Source of the DNA: Lysobacterales bacterium
GTDB lineage: Bacteria; Pseudomonadota; Gammaproteobacteria; Xanthomonadales; SZUA-38
Direction of reading: 5' to 3'
Assembly: GCA_028285525.1 (NCBI GenBank)
Contig: JANQOZ010000026.1
Span: 1 to 64,000 of the forward strand
Length of the DNA stretch: 64,000 nt
Under the pieces are notes generated by a model. That model was not told the DNA's origin. It saw nothing but the letters and a program-made list of their open reading frames with translations, and did not search any database. Position 1 is the first letter of the stretch, and every line of letters starts with the position of its first letter. A program made the translations under genes and the position numbers. Below are positions 17,701 through 26,016 of this stretch, piece after piece.

Positions 17701-17948
17701 CGCTCGTCGTCGCTGACGAGAGCAACCGCAATGGTGTCAGACAGCCCAAAAATCTCTGAGGTCTTGCTGTCGGCTACCAGCGATTCGTGGCCCGGCGGAA
17801 TAAACGCCTTGACCGAAGTATCTTTGACCAGCCGGGTCAAACCCATTCCGCTGGCAATAACCAGCACCGTTGCCGCGGCCAGGACAACCAGCGGGCGGGC
17901 GGTAACGCCCATAAAAAAACGAATACTTGCGTCCTTGGAACGAAACAT
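14760..17948 (-). CDS. RND/MMPL-family exporter fused to a LolA-like lipoprotein-sorting domain
   Basis: A 1062-residue protein. Residues 1-780 form an MMPL/RND exporter with two six-helix bundles and large periplasmic loops (first TM near VVLAAATVLVIASGMGL; GVGVDFAIHLVDRLRATGEG is the conserved TM4-type motif of the second half). At about 780-805 there is a basic stretch and a helix (VVVSLTLIAVVIAGLFSSQA) that looks like a signal peptide. A soluble LolA-like domain follows (RITFLEPKRSRDITFLSH, WMYLPASRKVRRIPASQRG, FSYEDIQSELKFALDDWDF). In many genomes these parts are separate neighbouring genes. The fused gene overlaps the thioesterase gene upstream by 1 bp. The cargo is probably a lipid; hopanoid-type or aryl-polyene-type cargo is possible but unproven. 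Confidence 0.85.
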   Translation of the reverse strand: MFRSKDASIRFFMGVTARPLVVLAAATVLVIASGMGLTRLVKDTSVKAFIPPGHESLVADSKTSEIFGLSDTIAVALVSDDERSIFRPEVLVALTELSEQIAGLPNVRSDRVTSLATESSISGDDGSINIDPYVDPFEPAETSVADSERRWRWMTPHQGTLVSEDGTAAAVLAELEDPAIADETYRSVLELAEGLSLDGVTVHVAGSGAVSGYLSSYIDQDARKLQPLVFVVVLGFIFLAFRRGSALPGPLLVVAGSAAGSLGVMGWCGIPYYAITNALPVILVAISVADAIHILSAFYRLRAMDEQAGTRDLVVRAMASVARPVTLTTITTIAGFLGIAAMSIMPPITWFGVFAALGVALAWVFSILVLPSVLVLTKPRPSPAFSTWKDGRPSALGRALGAAGWLTHRRYRTTLVIFAALTVVAVAGALQLRVDRSQVENFAAGEPIRVADQLINERFAGTAFLDVLVETDQPDGLLDLEVMTQVRELQQYFETLPHVQKTVSIVDYISHLHGAVQELPEASLQARILPDSSEALAETLFLYSISGDPTDLEEEIDSDNQRALIRGVLDAHYFSETRLAVEGMQRYIDEEFNRPGLTASLSGDVNVSYHWMKSLQTSHFKSVLLSLTLVLAASIVVFRSAVAGVLSVVPVVFTVIVLYACMGFLNVHLEPATSMFAAIAVGVGVDFAIHLVDRLRATGEGDGSVSDLTEKRLPAVARACFFNSAALGLGFSVLLVSDLPTLIRFGGLVAVASLASYLAALLVVPALLSAEQAALGKKPKVGRRSDVVVSLTLIAVVIAGLFSSQASAASDEAYRIAAAVAEREEAQSMRRVLNMTLTNKRGKVELRQAIVHKQKAADARQTRITFLEPKRSRDITFLSHDHDTPDATDQRWMYLPASRKVRRIPASQRGKSFLGTDFSYEDIQSELKFALDDWDFSYDRTEMIGDSARHHISGTPKSKRIARELGYGGFTAVVDEATWMPRRIEFSDLKQRPLKTITVGRVARIDGIWTAEEILAVNHQTGHQTAFTFHDTSYAQSLAGQLFEPQTLGRGLGRETAASGGD

Positions 17949-18526
17949 CAGCTGACTCTCCTTTCGCTGGCATCACTAAGCGGCAGCGGCCCGCGACCGG
18001 CCCCGTGCCTGTACATCTGCTCTTCCAGATTGATCCAATCGATAATGTGCTCAGGGATAGGGGGTGACGCCGCACCGGGGTGCACATGCTCTGCCACCTC
18101 ATCCGCGTGCAGCCAGCCGTTGCTTTGACGCAGGCCGGCGCGGGTCACGCCAACGGCAGCGCAGCGCTCTCGCTGATCGGCGAAGCAGTGCTCGAGATAG
18201 AACCAGCGATGATCCCAGCCGAGCAAGCGGGTTGAGACCTGGTAACACTGCAGGAGCTTCAGCGAATGGCGATAGCGGATGACGCCGCCGCCCAGTACGG
18301 GGGCCCAGCGGTGTTTGCGGATGGCGCCCGCAACGCCGGTCTGCATCATCCATTCGATCCGGGCGACGTCCATGATCTGCAGATAGCGGCCGTTGTTCAT
18401 GTGGCCAAAAGCGTCGAGATCATGAGGCAGTACGCGAAAGCGACTCTGCGCTGCGTGGGTGAAGTGTTGCTTTGCTGTCGTCAGATTGCGCATCCAGACG
18501 AGCAGCAGCCTCAGGTAAAGATTCAT
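17948..18526 (-). CDS. Hotdog-fold acyl-CoA thioesterase-like protein
   Basis: A 192-residue protein of the 4HBT/THEM6-like thioesterase group. The signature LPHDLDAFGHMNNGRYLQIM at residues 33-52 contains the active-site region (D..GHMNN). ARIEWMMQTGVAGAIRKHRW, GGGVIRYRHSLKLLQCYQV and GWDHRWFYLEHCFAD follow the hotdog pattern. The first 15 residues are hydrophobic and may attach it to the membrane. It is the first gene of the operon with the exporter and barrel (stop and start overlap as TGATG), suggesting the exported cargo carries an acyl chain. Substrate is not determined. Confidence 0.82.
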   Translation of the reverse strand: MNLYLRLLLVWMRNLTTAKQHFTHAAQSRFRVLPHDLDAFGHMNNGRYLQIMDVARIEWMMQTGVAGAIRKHRWAPVLGGGVIRYRHSLKLLQCYQVSTRLLGWDHRWFYLEHCFADQRERCAAVGVTRAGLRQSNGWLHADEVAEHVHPGAASPPIPEHIIDWINLEEQMYRHGAGRGPLPLSDASERRVS

Positions 18527-18622
18527 GACGCTGACCCCTTATTCTTGGGTTTCAGGCAGTGAGTGACTGCCCTTACCTCTAAGATCGAACAACGTCACAA
18601 AACTCCGCCAACCCTCACGAAA

Positions 18623-18656
18623 AAAAATCGCCGACTGGAAAGCGACGGCGATTTTT
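18623..18656 (-). terminator. Bidirectional rho-independent terminator
   Basis: An 11-bp stem (AAAAATCGCCG with CGGCGATTTTT) is formed by 18623-18633 and 18646-18656, with A and T runs on both sides. It terminates the small membrane-protein gene read from the right on the minus strand and insulates the thioesterase operon that starts at 18526. Confidence 0.8.
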
Positions 18657-18773
18657 AGGTCAGGCAGATTGCCCGATCGAAGCCCGCCAGGCGGACGAGC
18701 AATCGATCAGAAAACGGAAAAGAGAGCCCCGGCGCGGCAGCGCCTAGAGCGGGGGAAAGTCCTTAAGCGCCCC

Positions 18774-18962
18774 TCAAACGGTGCTGCGATGACGCATGTC
18801 GCGCTGGCGTTTCGCGAAGAACGCCAGCAGCAGGCCCATCCAGGCAACCAACGCCAACATCATCGTGACCGCGGGGAGACTGCCGGTCTGAATCATCCAC
18901 ATGTCGTAGATCAGGCAATAAATTCCGGCCAAAACGCTCATGATGGTGTTGAAGTATTTCAT
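18774..18962 (-). CDS. Small two-helix membrane protein of unknown function
   Basis: A 62-residue protein with two hydrophobic helices (MSVLAGIYCLIYDMWMI and VTMMLALVAWMGLLLAFFA) and a basic C-terminus (KRQRDMRHRSTV). I do not recognise a family. It has its own ATG and lies between two terminators, so it is transcribed alone. Reality is supported by the clean membrane topology and the flanking terminators rather than by homology. Confidence 0.55.
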   Translation of the reverse strand: MKYFNTIMSVLAGIYCLIYDMWMIQTGSLPAVTMMLALVAWMGLLLAFFAKRQRDMRHRSTV

Positions 18963-19066
18963 TTGGGTCCTGCGTGTCTGCTGGGCTGTTACTGGTATTA
19001 CGTACCAGCCGCAAAAAAGTTGCAGAAATGTCCGGGTTCGATGAGTTTTTCGTCGAAATGGGCACC

Positions 19067-19096
19067 AAAAAAAAGCGCGGCCGAAGCCGCGCTTTT
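19067..19096 (-). terminator. Rho-independent terminator of the 1952-residue secreted protein gene
   Basis: An 11-bp stem, AAAAGCGCGGC at 19071-19081 paired with GCCGCGCTTTT at 19086-19096, has a CGAA loop. On the minus strand it is followed by eight T residues. It lies 22 bp after the stop of the gene ending at 19118. Confidence 0.88.
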
Positions 19097-19117
19097 CTCC
19101 TAGCTTGTGGGCTTCGG

Positions 19118-22100
19118 TTATTCGAAGCCGTTACGGAAGAGGCTCTCGCCAACGCTGATGACCACTTCAGCCTGGCCGGCAGCCGCACCATCGGTTACAC
19201 CGTAGGTGAAGCGTTCGACGCCGGTGAAGTTGGCGTTGGGCTCGTAGGTGAACGTGCCGTCGGGGTTAACCGTCAGCGTGCCGTTCTGAGCTCCTGAGAG
19301 CACCTCGTAAGACAGCGTGTCGCCATCGATATCAGAGTCGTTGTCGCTGAGGTTTCCAGCCACTTCGGCTCCAACCGACGTATCGAAAGACTCACCCACG
19401 ATGACCGGCATGTCGTTCACCGCTGCGATGTTGATGTTCACCGCTGCGACGTTTGAGCTGTCGATACCGTTACTCACCTGGAAGGTAAACGCGTCGGTGC
19501 CGTTGTAGTCGGCTCCAGGCGTGTAAACCAGGTTAGGCGCGGTACCCGTCAGCGTGCCGCTCACGGGCTGACTCAGCACGGTGTAGGAAAGCACCCCACC
19601 CTGCGGGTCGAAGCCGGACAGCGTAATGCCGATCGGCGAGTCTTCACCGGTGGTGGTCTCCAGAGCGTTGGCAATCGGCGGACCATTCGGATCGCTCACG
19701 GTGATAGACACCGTGGTCTCAGCCGAGGAGTCGGTGCCGTCAAGCGCGACGAACTGGAACGAATCCGTACCCACAAAGCCCGCGTTGGGCGTGTAGGTCA
19801 GCACCGGCGGAATACCCGTGAGGGCACCGTTGCTGGGCAGATTCACCACCGCATAATCCAGTGCTGCGGTTTCCACATCGGTTGCCGTCAAGGTGATGGC
19901 AATACCGGAGCCCGCGTTGGTCGCCAGATTCTGCGGATCGGCCATGGGTACGTCGTTAATCGAGTTGATCGTGATCGCCACGGTCGCTTCATTCGAGGTG
20001 GAGGTTCCATCGCTGGCGGTATAGGTCAGCGAATCCACACCGTTGAAGTTCTCGTCTGGCGTGTAGGTCAACGTCGGCGGCGTACCGCTGATGGTGCCGT
20101 TGCTCGGGCCACTGGTAACCGTGAAGGTCAGCTGATCGCCATCTTCGTCGGTACCGCGGAGCCTTACAAAGGTAGCCACGTCCTCATCGGTTCTCACGTT
20201 TCGGTTCAGCGCAACCGGAGGCGTGTTGCCCTGGTCGACCGTCACCGAATCGCTTGACGTCTGAGTACCCGGACCCGGGATCGGATCGCCGCTGGCATCA
20301 CTCGGATCACCGCTCACCGTTGCCTCGATGGCAGACGGCAGCCCGCTGGGCGCGGCAACCACAAAGTAGTAGGTCAGCTCACTGCCCGGTCCAAGCGGCG
20401 GTGTTCCAACCTTCAGCAGCATGTCCTCAAGCGTGATGTTGAGGGACGGCACTTCGACACTCAGGTTCGAGAAGAACGTGTCGCCGGTGTTCGCCAGATC
20501 CACACAGAACGTGAGGGCCTGAGTCGTCTCGGCGGGGAACGTGTCGGAACCACCTCCGGCAGCACACAGGTCTCCAGTATCGGAACCCAGGTAAGCCGTC
20601 AGCGTGAGGGACAGACCCGGTGCACCTTCAACCGTCAGACCCAGCGGCTTGGCTTCTGCCTGGTTGACGAAGTTACCGCCAACGTTCAGCTCAGCACTGT
20701 AGCTGCCGAAGGGCAGTGACGTTGAGTCGAAGGTCAGATCCAGCGTGGCATCGCTGCCGGCGGGAATCGTTCCAACCTCGGGCTCAGCGCTGGCCCACGG
20801 CGTTGCCAGGGTCAGGTTAGCCGGCTCAACGGCGTAGATGGCGCTGGTGGCGTTACCGACCACGTACACCACACCGTTCGGATCCAGCCTGCTGCGGACC
20901 AGGTCGTTGATGAAGTCATCCGGAATCGCCGTCAGCGGCGTGTTGACGCCGAGGCTCGTGCCGAAGATGTCGGTGATTTCAGACTGCGTCACCTGACCGG
21001 CGGAGATCTCACCCACCAGCACATCCAGCTTGCCTTCGATGACATCCAGACCGTTACCAAACAGGCCTGCACCGGTGTCGAGGCTGGTCTGCGGAACCGG
21101 ATAACCCGGCAGCAGATTACCCAGACGATCCACGGCGTAGATGTCGTCCGTCACGATGTCGATGTAGAAGAACGCGTCGAGCGTTTCATCGTATTCAACA
21201 CCGGTGATCAGACCACCAGGCGAGGTTGGCGGGATGAAGAAGTTCAGGAAGTTACCGTCGAGGTCGCCCTGAACCATGGCCGGGAAGTCGGCGTCCAGCC
21301 ACCACAGGGTGTTGGTTGAGCTGTCGTAGGCCACACCGGTAGTGGTGCCAAAACTCGGATGCTGAATCGTTTCTTCGATAAACAGCGATGAGTTGTAGCG
21401 CACGGTGTTGCCGCTGAACAGGTCAGCCACCCAGATGTCACCTTCCGGAGACATGGTGATACCCAGGGGTGAACCCTCCGGATACGGTGCTGAAAGCAGG
21501 ACGTCACCCGGCAGTGCGGTGAAGTCTGCAGGCCCGCGCTGATACTCAGGCGCCGTCAGGGCCGCTGACTCACCGGCAGAACTGCGCCGGCCAACCGCGT
21601 TGTTGTTGCCCGAGACCGACAGCGGTGCCGCCGGCAGACCGAAGTCGTAGCTGCCGATGTTCACCAGGTAGTCGAGGGCAAGCGTGCCGAGGTTGCTCAG
21701 CACCAGCGGATTGGTCACAGACTCGTTGCTGCCCAGCGTTTCTACCACTGCTGAGGAGTCGTACGCGATGGCGGGTGCATCGACCGCGAAGTCGAATACG
21801 GTGATGCCGCCTTCTGTCACTTCGACGTTGATCGTCGGATCAACATCACCACCGTTGGGTACGTCGATCTCCAGCACGTAGAAGCCGGCAGTCAGGACGT
21901 CGAAGCTGTAGGTACCGTCTTCGCCGCTGAGAGCGGTCACGCTGGCACCTGCACGGGTGGCCGTGATGAGAGCACCCTCGATCGGCAGGGAGGTTCCCGC
22001 AACCGTGACTGTTCCTTCGAGCGAACCGCCGCCGGCGTCACCGCCGACACCACACGTGGTGACCAGGAACTGCTCAAGCAGCGCATCCCGGTTGGGTTGC

Positions 22101-24976
22101 GTCGGAACAGCCGGGAACGAGAAGCCCAGGTAAGCGGCGTTGTAGGTGCCGTTGCTGACACCGGTGGCTGCCACCTGTGAGTTGCCTCCGGAATCACCTT
22201 GATAAGCGATGGTGTCCGGACCAATCGGATCGAGCTGGTCGCTGAAGTTGCTGAAGCCGGCAGCGCCGTAATCCAGCGTGTACGGACCCAGGCCGGCGAA
22301 CGCGTTGTCCCCGGTGACTGTTCCCTGGCCGACGTCGGACGAACCGGCGGCAACGCCGAGGTAGTCGGTCATCAGCGGAGTCAGACCCTTGTCGAAGAAG
22401 TAGTCCTGCGAGCTGATCAGGAAGCAGCCGCCGCCGTCGAGGTAGCTGGAGATCGCCACTTCGCTGTCGGCAGAGGGACCTGAGGTGCCCGGGAAGCCGA
22501 ACTCGTCACCGCTGAACCAGACCACCGCCTGGTAGTCGCCGAGCGTAGCAGCGTCAGGTTCGGTCGTGTCGCTGTTCAGGGTGTCAAAGACGTCAAACGT
22601 CAACCCTAGGTTCTGCAGCGAATCAGCGTAGAAATCACTGACGTCAGGCGTATTGTCGTCGTCGTCGACGAGCAGCACGAGCGCTCCAGCTGCTGCAGCC
22701 ACCGTGAAGGTGTTCACCGCTGACGTGGCGGACTCACCGCAGGGGTTGATCGCGGCAACGCGCCAGAAGTATTCGCCCGGCTCAAGATCCATATCCACGG
22801 TCAACGTGGTTTCGGTGGACTCCTGGTCGACGACAATAGCGCCGAACTCGCTCACCTGGAGCCGATAGCTGGTGGCGCCAGGAATGGCGGTCCACTCAAA
22901 GGTGACGTTTCCGCCGATGTCGCGGATGCCGTTCACCGGCGCAATCAGCTCAGGCGCGCTCGCAGGTACGTCGGTTGAAACGCCCACGGTGACCGGAACG
23001 GCCCCGTCCTCGAGACCCGCGGCAGAGCCGATGAGGTCGAAGGTATAGGTGCCAGCCGCGACGCTGCCGTCGACGGAAATCTGCGCAACCGTAGAACCCG
23101 GCGTCGGGTCGACGGGGTTTGCGGTGTAGTTCACCGTGAAACCGGCGGGCAGGTTTGCCGTGCTCATGTCGACCGGATCGATGGCGCCGGTGCTCAGCGC
23201 GACGTCGAGACCGATGTCTTCCAGATTACCTGGCGTACAGATCAGCTGCTCTGTGTTGCCGGTGTTCTCGCTCAGGACCACGCGATCTACGCCGCAGCTC
23301 TCAAACCGGAACGAGCACACGCGAGTGTTCCAGGTGACAGCGCTGGTGGCTGCGTAATATTCGGTGGTGTACCAGAAAGTACAGTTGTCGACCGGGTCAA
23401 CGCTCATGGAGGAGTAGTCCACCCAGCGATCAGATCCGGTCTGGACGCCGCCACCGTCAACACAGGCCGCTTCCGTTTGAAGCGTGCCTGCTGGGTCGGT
23501 GGCTTCACGACCGGTGTAGTAAATCGAAGGCTCAGTGTTTTCGCTGCCCAGCGAGTAGCCGATACCGATGTTGCCGGAGATGTCCATCGCGATAGACGGC
23601 AGCCAGCGATTCTCGGAATCCGGCGCAAAAACCCCTTCATCAACGATACTCGAAGCACCGGGGGCATAGTCGATTTCTACCCAGCGCACGCCCGCCTGAT
23701 CGCCACCCACGTCAACCGTGTGGCTGAGAACCAAACGGGTTGAGTTGGGTGCAGAAGTCGGATTAACGCGGATTGCGGCGCGATACATCGTGAACTGGCT
23801 GAGCGAGTCGAGAAGCTGAGGCGTGCCCGGCTGCGGGATACACGCGCCAAAACCGCAAAGTTCGGAGTCGAACTCGGCGGCAGCCTCAAGCAGGGTTGGT
23901 GCCGAGAGTGTGGAGTTAGCCGGCGTGTCGAAATCCGGGCATAACTCCCAGATTCGATACCCGTCGGGTCCACCACCCGCACCCCAGACTTCATCGTCAA
24001 AGGCCTGGATGATCACGTTACAGGTACCCGCTGGCGCCACGGCGGTGCCTTCGATATGACCGGGTTGCAGCGCAAATGCCACGTCCGGGCTGCTGCCCGG
24101 CGCGTCCTGGAATTCAATAAATGTGGCGGTCGGGTCACCGGCCAGCATCGCGTCGCGATCGGCAGCGATGATGGAAACGCCTCCAAAAGTCCCGCCAGGG
24201 AAGTTGTTGGTGGTCAGGTAATAACCGCTGTTTGCGCCGGTCTCGTCATCGAAGATACCGATTTTCGGATAGTCGATGCCGGGGATGGCGTACTCGTACA
24301 GGTTATAGGGACCCAGCGGATCATTGGTCTGGGAGATCGCGAAGCACTGGCGACCATTGGCGGACACCGGAGCGGCAAACTGCGAAAAGAGCCAACGATC
24401 AGCCACCTCGTCATAAAGAACAACCGGGTCGCCGTTATTGTTGGATTCACAGAGGCCGCCAAAACCTGTCCAGAAAATGTTTCCTGGCAGCGGGCCGGCC
24501 GCTAGTGAACCGTCAGCCTTGTTGAAGATCTTTACGCCCAGGTTCATGTACTGGATGTAGAAATTCAGACCGACGTCGCCGTTTGGATCAGGCGGCGAAA
24601 TCTGGCCGCCGACGACCTCGACGTTGTCCAGGTTGTTGTAGCCGTCGAAGCTCAGATCCAGCGTCGGAGCGCGCTTATCGGTCGGCGCTTTGCGGGTTGG
24701 ATCAAAGGCCGGAGCCTGCTTTCGGCCACGATCGAGGAAGTCGGGCTTCAGGATGTTTGGCACGGTCTGCGGCTTCTGCTGTTCGCTGGCCCGGGCCGGT
24801 TGATTCGCCTCGAACTCTCGGATGAGCTGCCTCAGCGGTGGGGATACACCGGTACGCTCAGCCTCGTGGACCTGCGGACCGTCTTTGGTTTGCGCCAGCG
24901 CCAGTGGTCCAAAGACCACGCTGACAATAAGTAGTGGAATGAGGGTATAGAACCCCCTAAACGAGCGTCGTTTCAC
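19118..24976 (-). CDS. Giant multidomain secreted protein with tandem cadherin-like Ig repeats and GFE C-terminus
   Basis: A 1952-residue exported protein. After a signal peptide (LIPLLIVSVVFGPLALAQ) the first ~560 residues contain ISPPDPNGDVGLNFYIQYMN, a start often seen in large extracellular proteins, and many Cys/Trp-rich strands. Fibronectin-like and Ig-like modules follow (ATSYRLQVSEFGAIVVD). Next is a ThuA/GATase-like segment (LVLLVDDDDNTPDVSDFYAD to about residue 980), a carboxypeptidase-regulatory-like domain (GTVTVAGTSLPIEGALITAT), a beta-propeller-like part (PEGDIWVADLFSGNTVRYN), and four cadherin-like Ig repeats from about residue 1580. It ends ESLFRNGFE. It has no protease or glycosidase motif that I can see. 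An adhesive or matrix role is inferred. Confidence 0.82.
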   Translation of the reverse strand: MKRRSFRGFYTLIPLLIVSVVFGPLALAQTKDGPQVHEAERTGVSPPLRQLIREFEANQPARASEQQKPQTVPNILKPDFLDRGRKQAPAFDPTRKAPTDKRAPTLDLSFDGYNNLDNVEVVGGQISPPDPNGDVGLNFYIQYMNLGVKIFNKADGSLAAGPLPGNIFWTGFGGLCESNNNGDPVVLYDEVADRWLFSQFAAPVSANGRQCFAISQTNDPLGPYNLYEYAIPGIDYPKIGIFDDETGANSGYYLTTNNFPGGTFGGVSIIAADRDAMLAGDPTATFIEFQDAPGSSPDVAFALQPGHIEGTAVAPAGTCNVIIQAFDDEVWGAGGGPDGYRIWELCPDFDTPANSTLSAPTLLEAAAEFDSELCGFGACIPQPGTPQLLDSLSQFTMYRAAIRVNPTSAPNSTRLVLSHTVDVGGDQAGVRWVEIDYAPGASSIVDEGVFAPDSENRWLPSIAMDISGNIGIGYSLGSENTEPSIYYTGREATDPAGTLQTEAACVDGGGVQTGSDRWVDYSSMSVDPVDNCTFWYTTEYYAATSAVTWNTRVCSFRFESCGVDRVVLSENTGNTEQLICTPGNLEDIGLDVALSTGAIDPVDMSTANLPAGFTVNYTANPVDPTPGSTVAQISVDGSVAAGTYTFDLIGSAAGLEDGAVPVTVGVSTDVPASAPELIAPVNGIRDIGGNVTFEWTAIPGATSYRLQVSEFGAIVVDQESTETTLTVDMDLEPGEYFWRVAAINPCGESATSAVNTFTVAAAAGALVLLVDDDDNTPDVSDFYADSLQNLGLTFDVFDTLNSDTTEPDAATLGDYQAVVWFSGDEFGFPGTSGPSADSEVAISSYLDGGGCFLISSQDYFFDKGLTPLMTDYLGVAAGSSDVGQGTVTGDNAFAGLGPYTLDYGAAGFSNFSDQLDPIGPDTIAYQGDSGGNSQVAATGVSNGTYNAAYLGFSFPAVPTQPNRDALLEQFLVTTCGVGGDAGGGSLEGTVTVAGTSLPIEGALITATRAGASVTALSGEDGTYSFDVLTAGFYVLEIDVPNGGDVDPTINVEVTEGGITVFDFAVDAPAIAYDSSAVVETLGSNESVTNPLVLSNLGTLALDYLVNIGSYDFGLPAAPLSVSGNNNAVGRRSSAGESAALTAPEYQRGPADFTALPGDVLLSAPYPEGSPLGITMSPEGDIWVADLFSGNTVRYNSSLFIEETIQHPSFGTTTGVAYDSSTNTLWWLDADFPAMVQGDLDGNFLNFFIPPTSPGGLITGVEYDETLDAFFYIDIVTDDIYAVDRLGNLLPGYPVPQTSLDTGAGLFGNGLDVIEGKLDVLVGEISAGQVTQSEITDIFGTSLGVNTPLTAIPDDFINDLVRSRLDPNGVVYVVGNATSAIYAVEPANLTLATPWASAEPEVGTIPAGSDATLDLTFDSTSLPFGSYSAELNVGGNFVNQAEAKPLGLTVEGAPGLSLTLTAYLGSDTGDLCAAGGGSDTFPAETTQALTFCVDLANTGDTFFSNLSVEVPSLNITLEDMLLKVGTPPLGPGSELTYYFVVAAPSGLPSAIEATVSGDPSDASGDPIPGPGTQTSSDSVTVDQGNTPPVALNRNVRTDEDVATFVRLRGTDEDGDQLTFTVTSGPSNGTISGTPPTLTYTPDENFNGVDSLTYTASDGTSTSNEATVAITINSINDVPMADPQNLATNAGSGIAITLTATDVETAALDYAVVNLPSNGALTGIPPVLTYTPNAGFVGTDSFQFVALDGTDSSAETTVSITVSDPNGPPIANALETTTGEDSPIGITLSGFDPQGGVLSYTVLSQPVSGTLTGTAPNLVYTPGADYNGTDAFTFQVSNGIDSSNVAAVNINIAAVNDMPVIVGESFDTSVGAEVAGNLSDNDSDIDGDTLSYEVLSGAQNGTLTVNPDGTFTYEPNANFTGVERFTYGVTDGAAAGQAEVVISVGESLFRNGFE
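19130..20230 (-). repeat. Four tandem cadherin-like Ig repeats (protein level)
   Basis: The C-terminal 370 residues repeat a unit of about 90 residues. Each has an NxPP/NDxP opening, a D.D.D..TF or equivalent strand, a GTLTGTPPxLTYTP core (NGTISGTPPTLTYTPDENF, NGALTGIPPVLTYTPNAGF, SGTLTGTAPNLVYTPGADY, NGTLTVNPDGTFTYEPNANF) and a (D/E)(S/R)FTY... closing strand. Such repeats form extended stalks on surface adhesins. Confidence 0.8.
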
Positions 24977-25032
24977 GCAGAACCTCCCAAGTTGAAATGG
25001 TCAAACGGGCTTATGTGGCGGCACCACAAAAA

Positions 25033-26016
25033 CTACCGCTTGCTAACCCCCTGAACACGTTGTTGCAGCACCTGCCGAGCTTCAGCCGCCAGAAACGGCT
25101 GGGCCAAGGCCCGGTAGATTTCCGTGAGCTCCCTCTCAGGCTGGGTTTTACCGACTCCCCTCAGTGCTGCTTCGACAACACCTCGGTGAGCGGCGCCCAT
25201 CCATCTGGCAAAGGCGGGTAGGTCCTTCTCGCCTGTCGAAAACTGGTCGGCCAGCGCGGTCAACGCCGTGTAGACCAGCCCGGGCCAGTACATGTCGTTA
25301 CGGACCACCGACACCGGCGTGGTGTCGAGCAGCTCGCGAACGACGGTTCTGGCTCGTTCTGTGTAGCCATCGCTGGCAAATCCAATTCGCAAAGCGATCG
25401 TCCGCGCCATGGGGTCGCGGTTGACGTCTGCGGCAAATTTCCAAATCTGGTTGACGTGCTCTTCGCCGAACTCTTCCATCAGCGACGGTCGACCGAGGAT
25501 CTCGGCGGCACTCAGGCGCTGCAGAAACGGATCGCCCGAGCGGAGCCTGGCGAGCAGGAAATCGGCGTGTTCGGAAGGAGACTCGCCGAACTTACGCTGG
25601 GCGGTTCCGTCGAGCATCTCGATGGCTGCAGGCGACGAGCCGCTGATGATTTCGCCGGCCAGAAGATTGCGGACCACGCGGGGCTCTGTCTTGTGATAAC
25701 CCTCAGCGGGGAAGCGCTTCTTCTCGGTGTCCGTGTAGGCGATCAGGTAGCGCCCCTTGCCACCGATCTGCGCCACCGTGGCGTCGTCGAACGCCAGCGT
25801 CACCTCTTCGCCCGCGTCGTCTCCCATCAAGCGCTGGATTACGTCGAATGTCACGACCGTGCCGTCGATACCGGTTGGCGTTGCGATGATCAGGCGGTGG
25901 TTGGACTGCCCCTGAAGGTCCCAGGAGGGCGGCTGCGTCGGTTTTGCCCCCCAAGCAGTGCTGGCGACGAGGATCAGGGAAAAAAGGCTAATGCGTCGGG
26001 ACAAATACCTAACCAC
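25033..26016 (-). CDS. Exported protein of unknown function
   Basis: A 327-residue protein. I start it at the GTG at 26016 because this puts a signal peptide at the N-terminus (RRISLFSLILVASTAWGA); the open frame reaches 26184 but the extra residues have no conserved look, and a TTG at 26004 is also possible. The mature part opens with a beta-rich domain (HRLIIATPTGIDGTVVTFDV, YLIAYTDTEKKRF) and continues as an alpha-helical, HEAT-like half (LQRLSAAEILGRPSLMEEFG, WKFAADVNRDPMARTIALRI). No catalytic motif recognised. It is upstream of and same-strand with the giant secreted protein (56 bp gap), so the two may be co-transcribed. Confidence 0.65.
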   Translation of the reverse strand: MVRYLSRRISLFSLILVASTAWGAKPTQPPSWDLQGQSNHRLIIATPTGIDGTVVTFDVIQRLMGDDAGEEVTLAFDDATVAQIGGKGRYLIAYTDTEKKRFPAEGYHKTEPRVVRNLLAGEIISGSSPAAIEMLDGTAQRKFGESPSEHADFLLARLRSGDPFLQRLSAAEILGRPSLMEEFGEEHVNQIWKFAADVNRDPMARTIALRIGFASDGYTERARTVVRELLDTTPVSVVRNDMYWPGLVYTALTALADQFSTGEKDLPAFARWMGAAHRGVVEAALRGVGKTQPERELTEIYRALAQPFLAAEARQVLQQRVQGVSKR

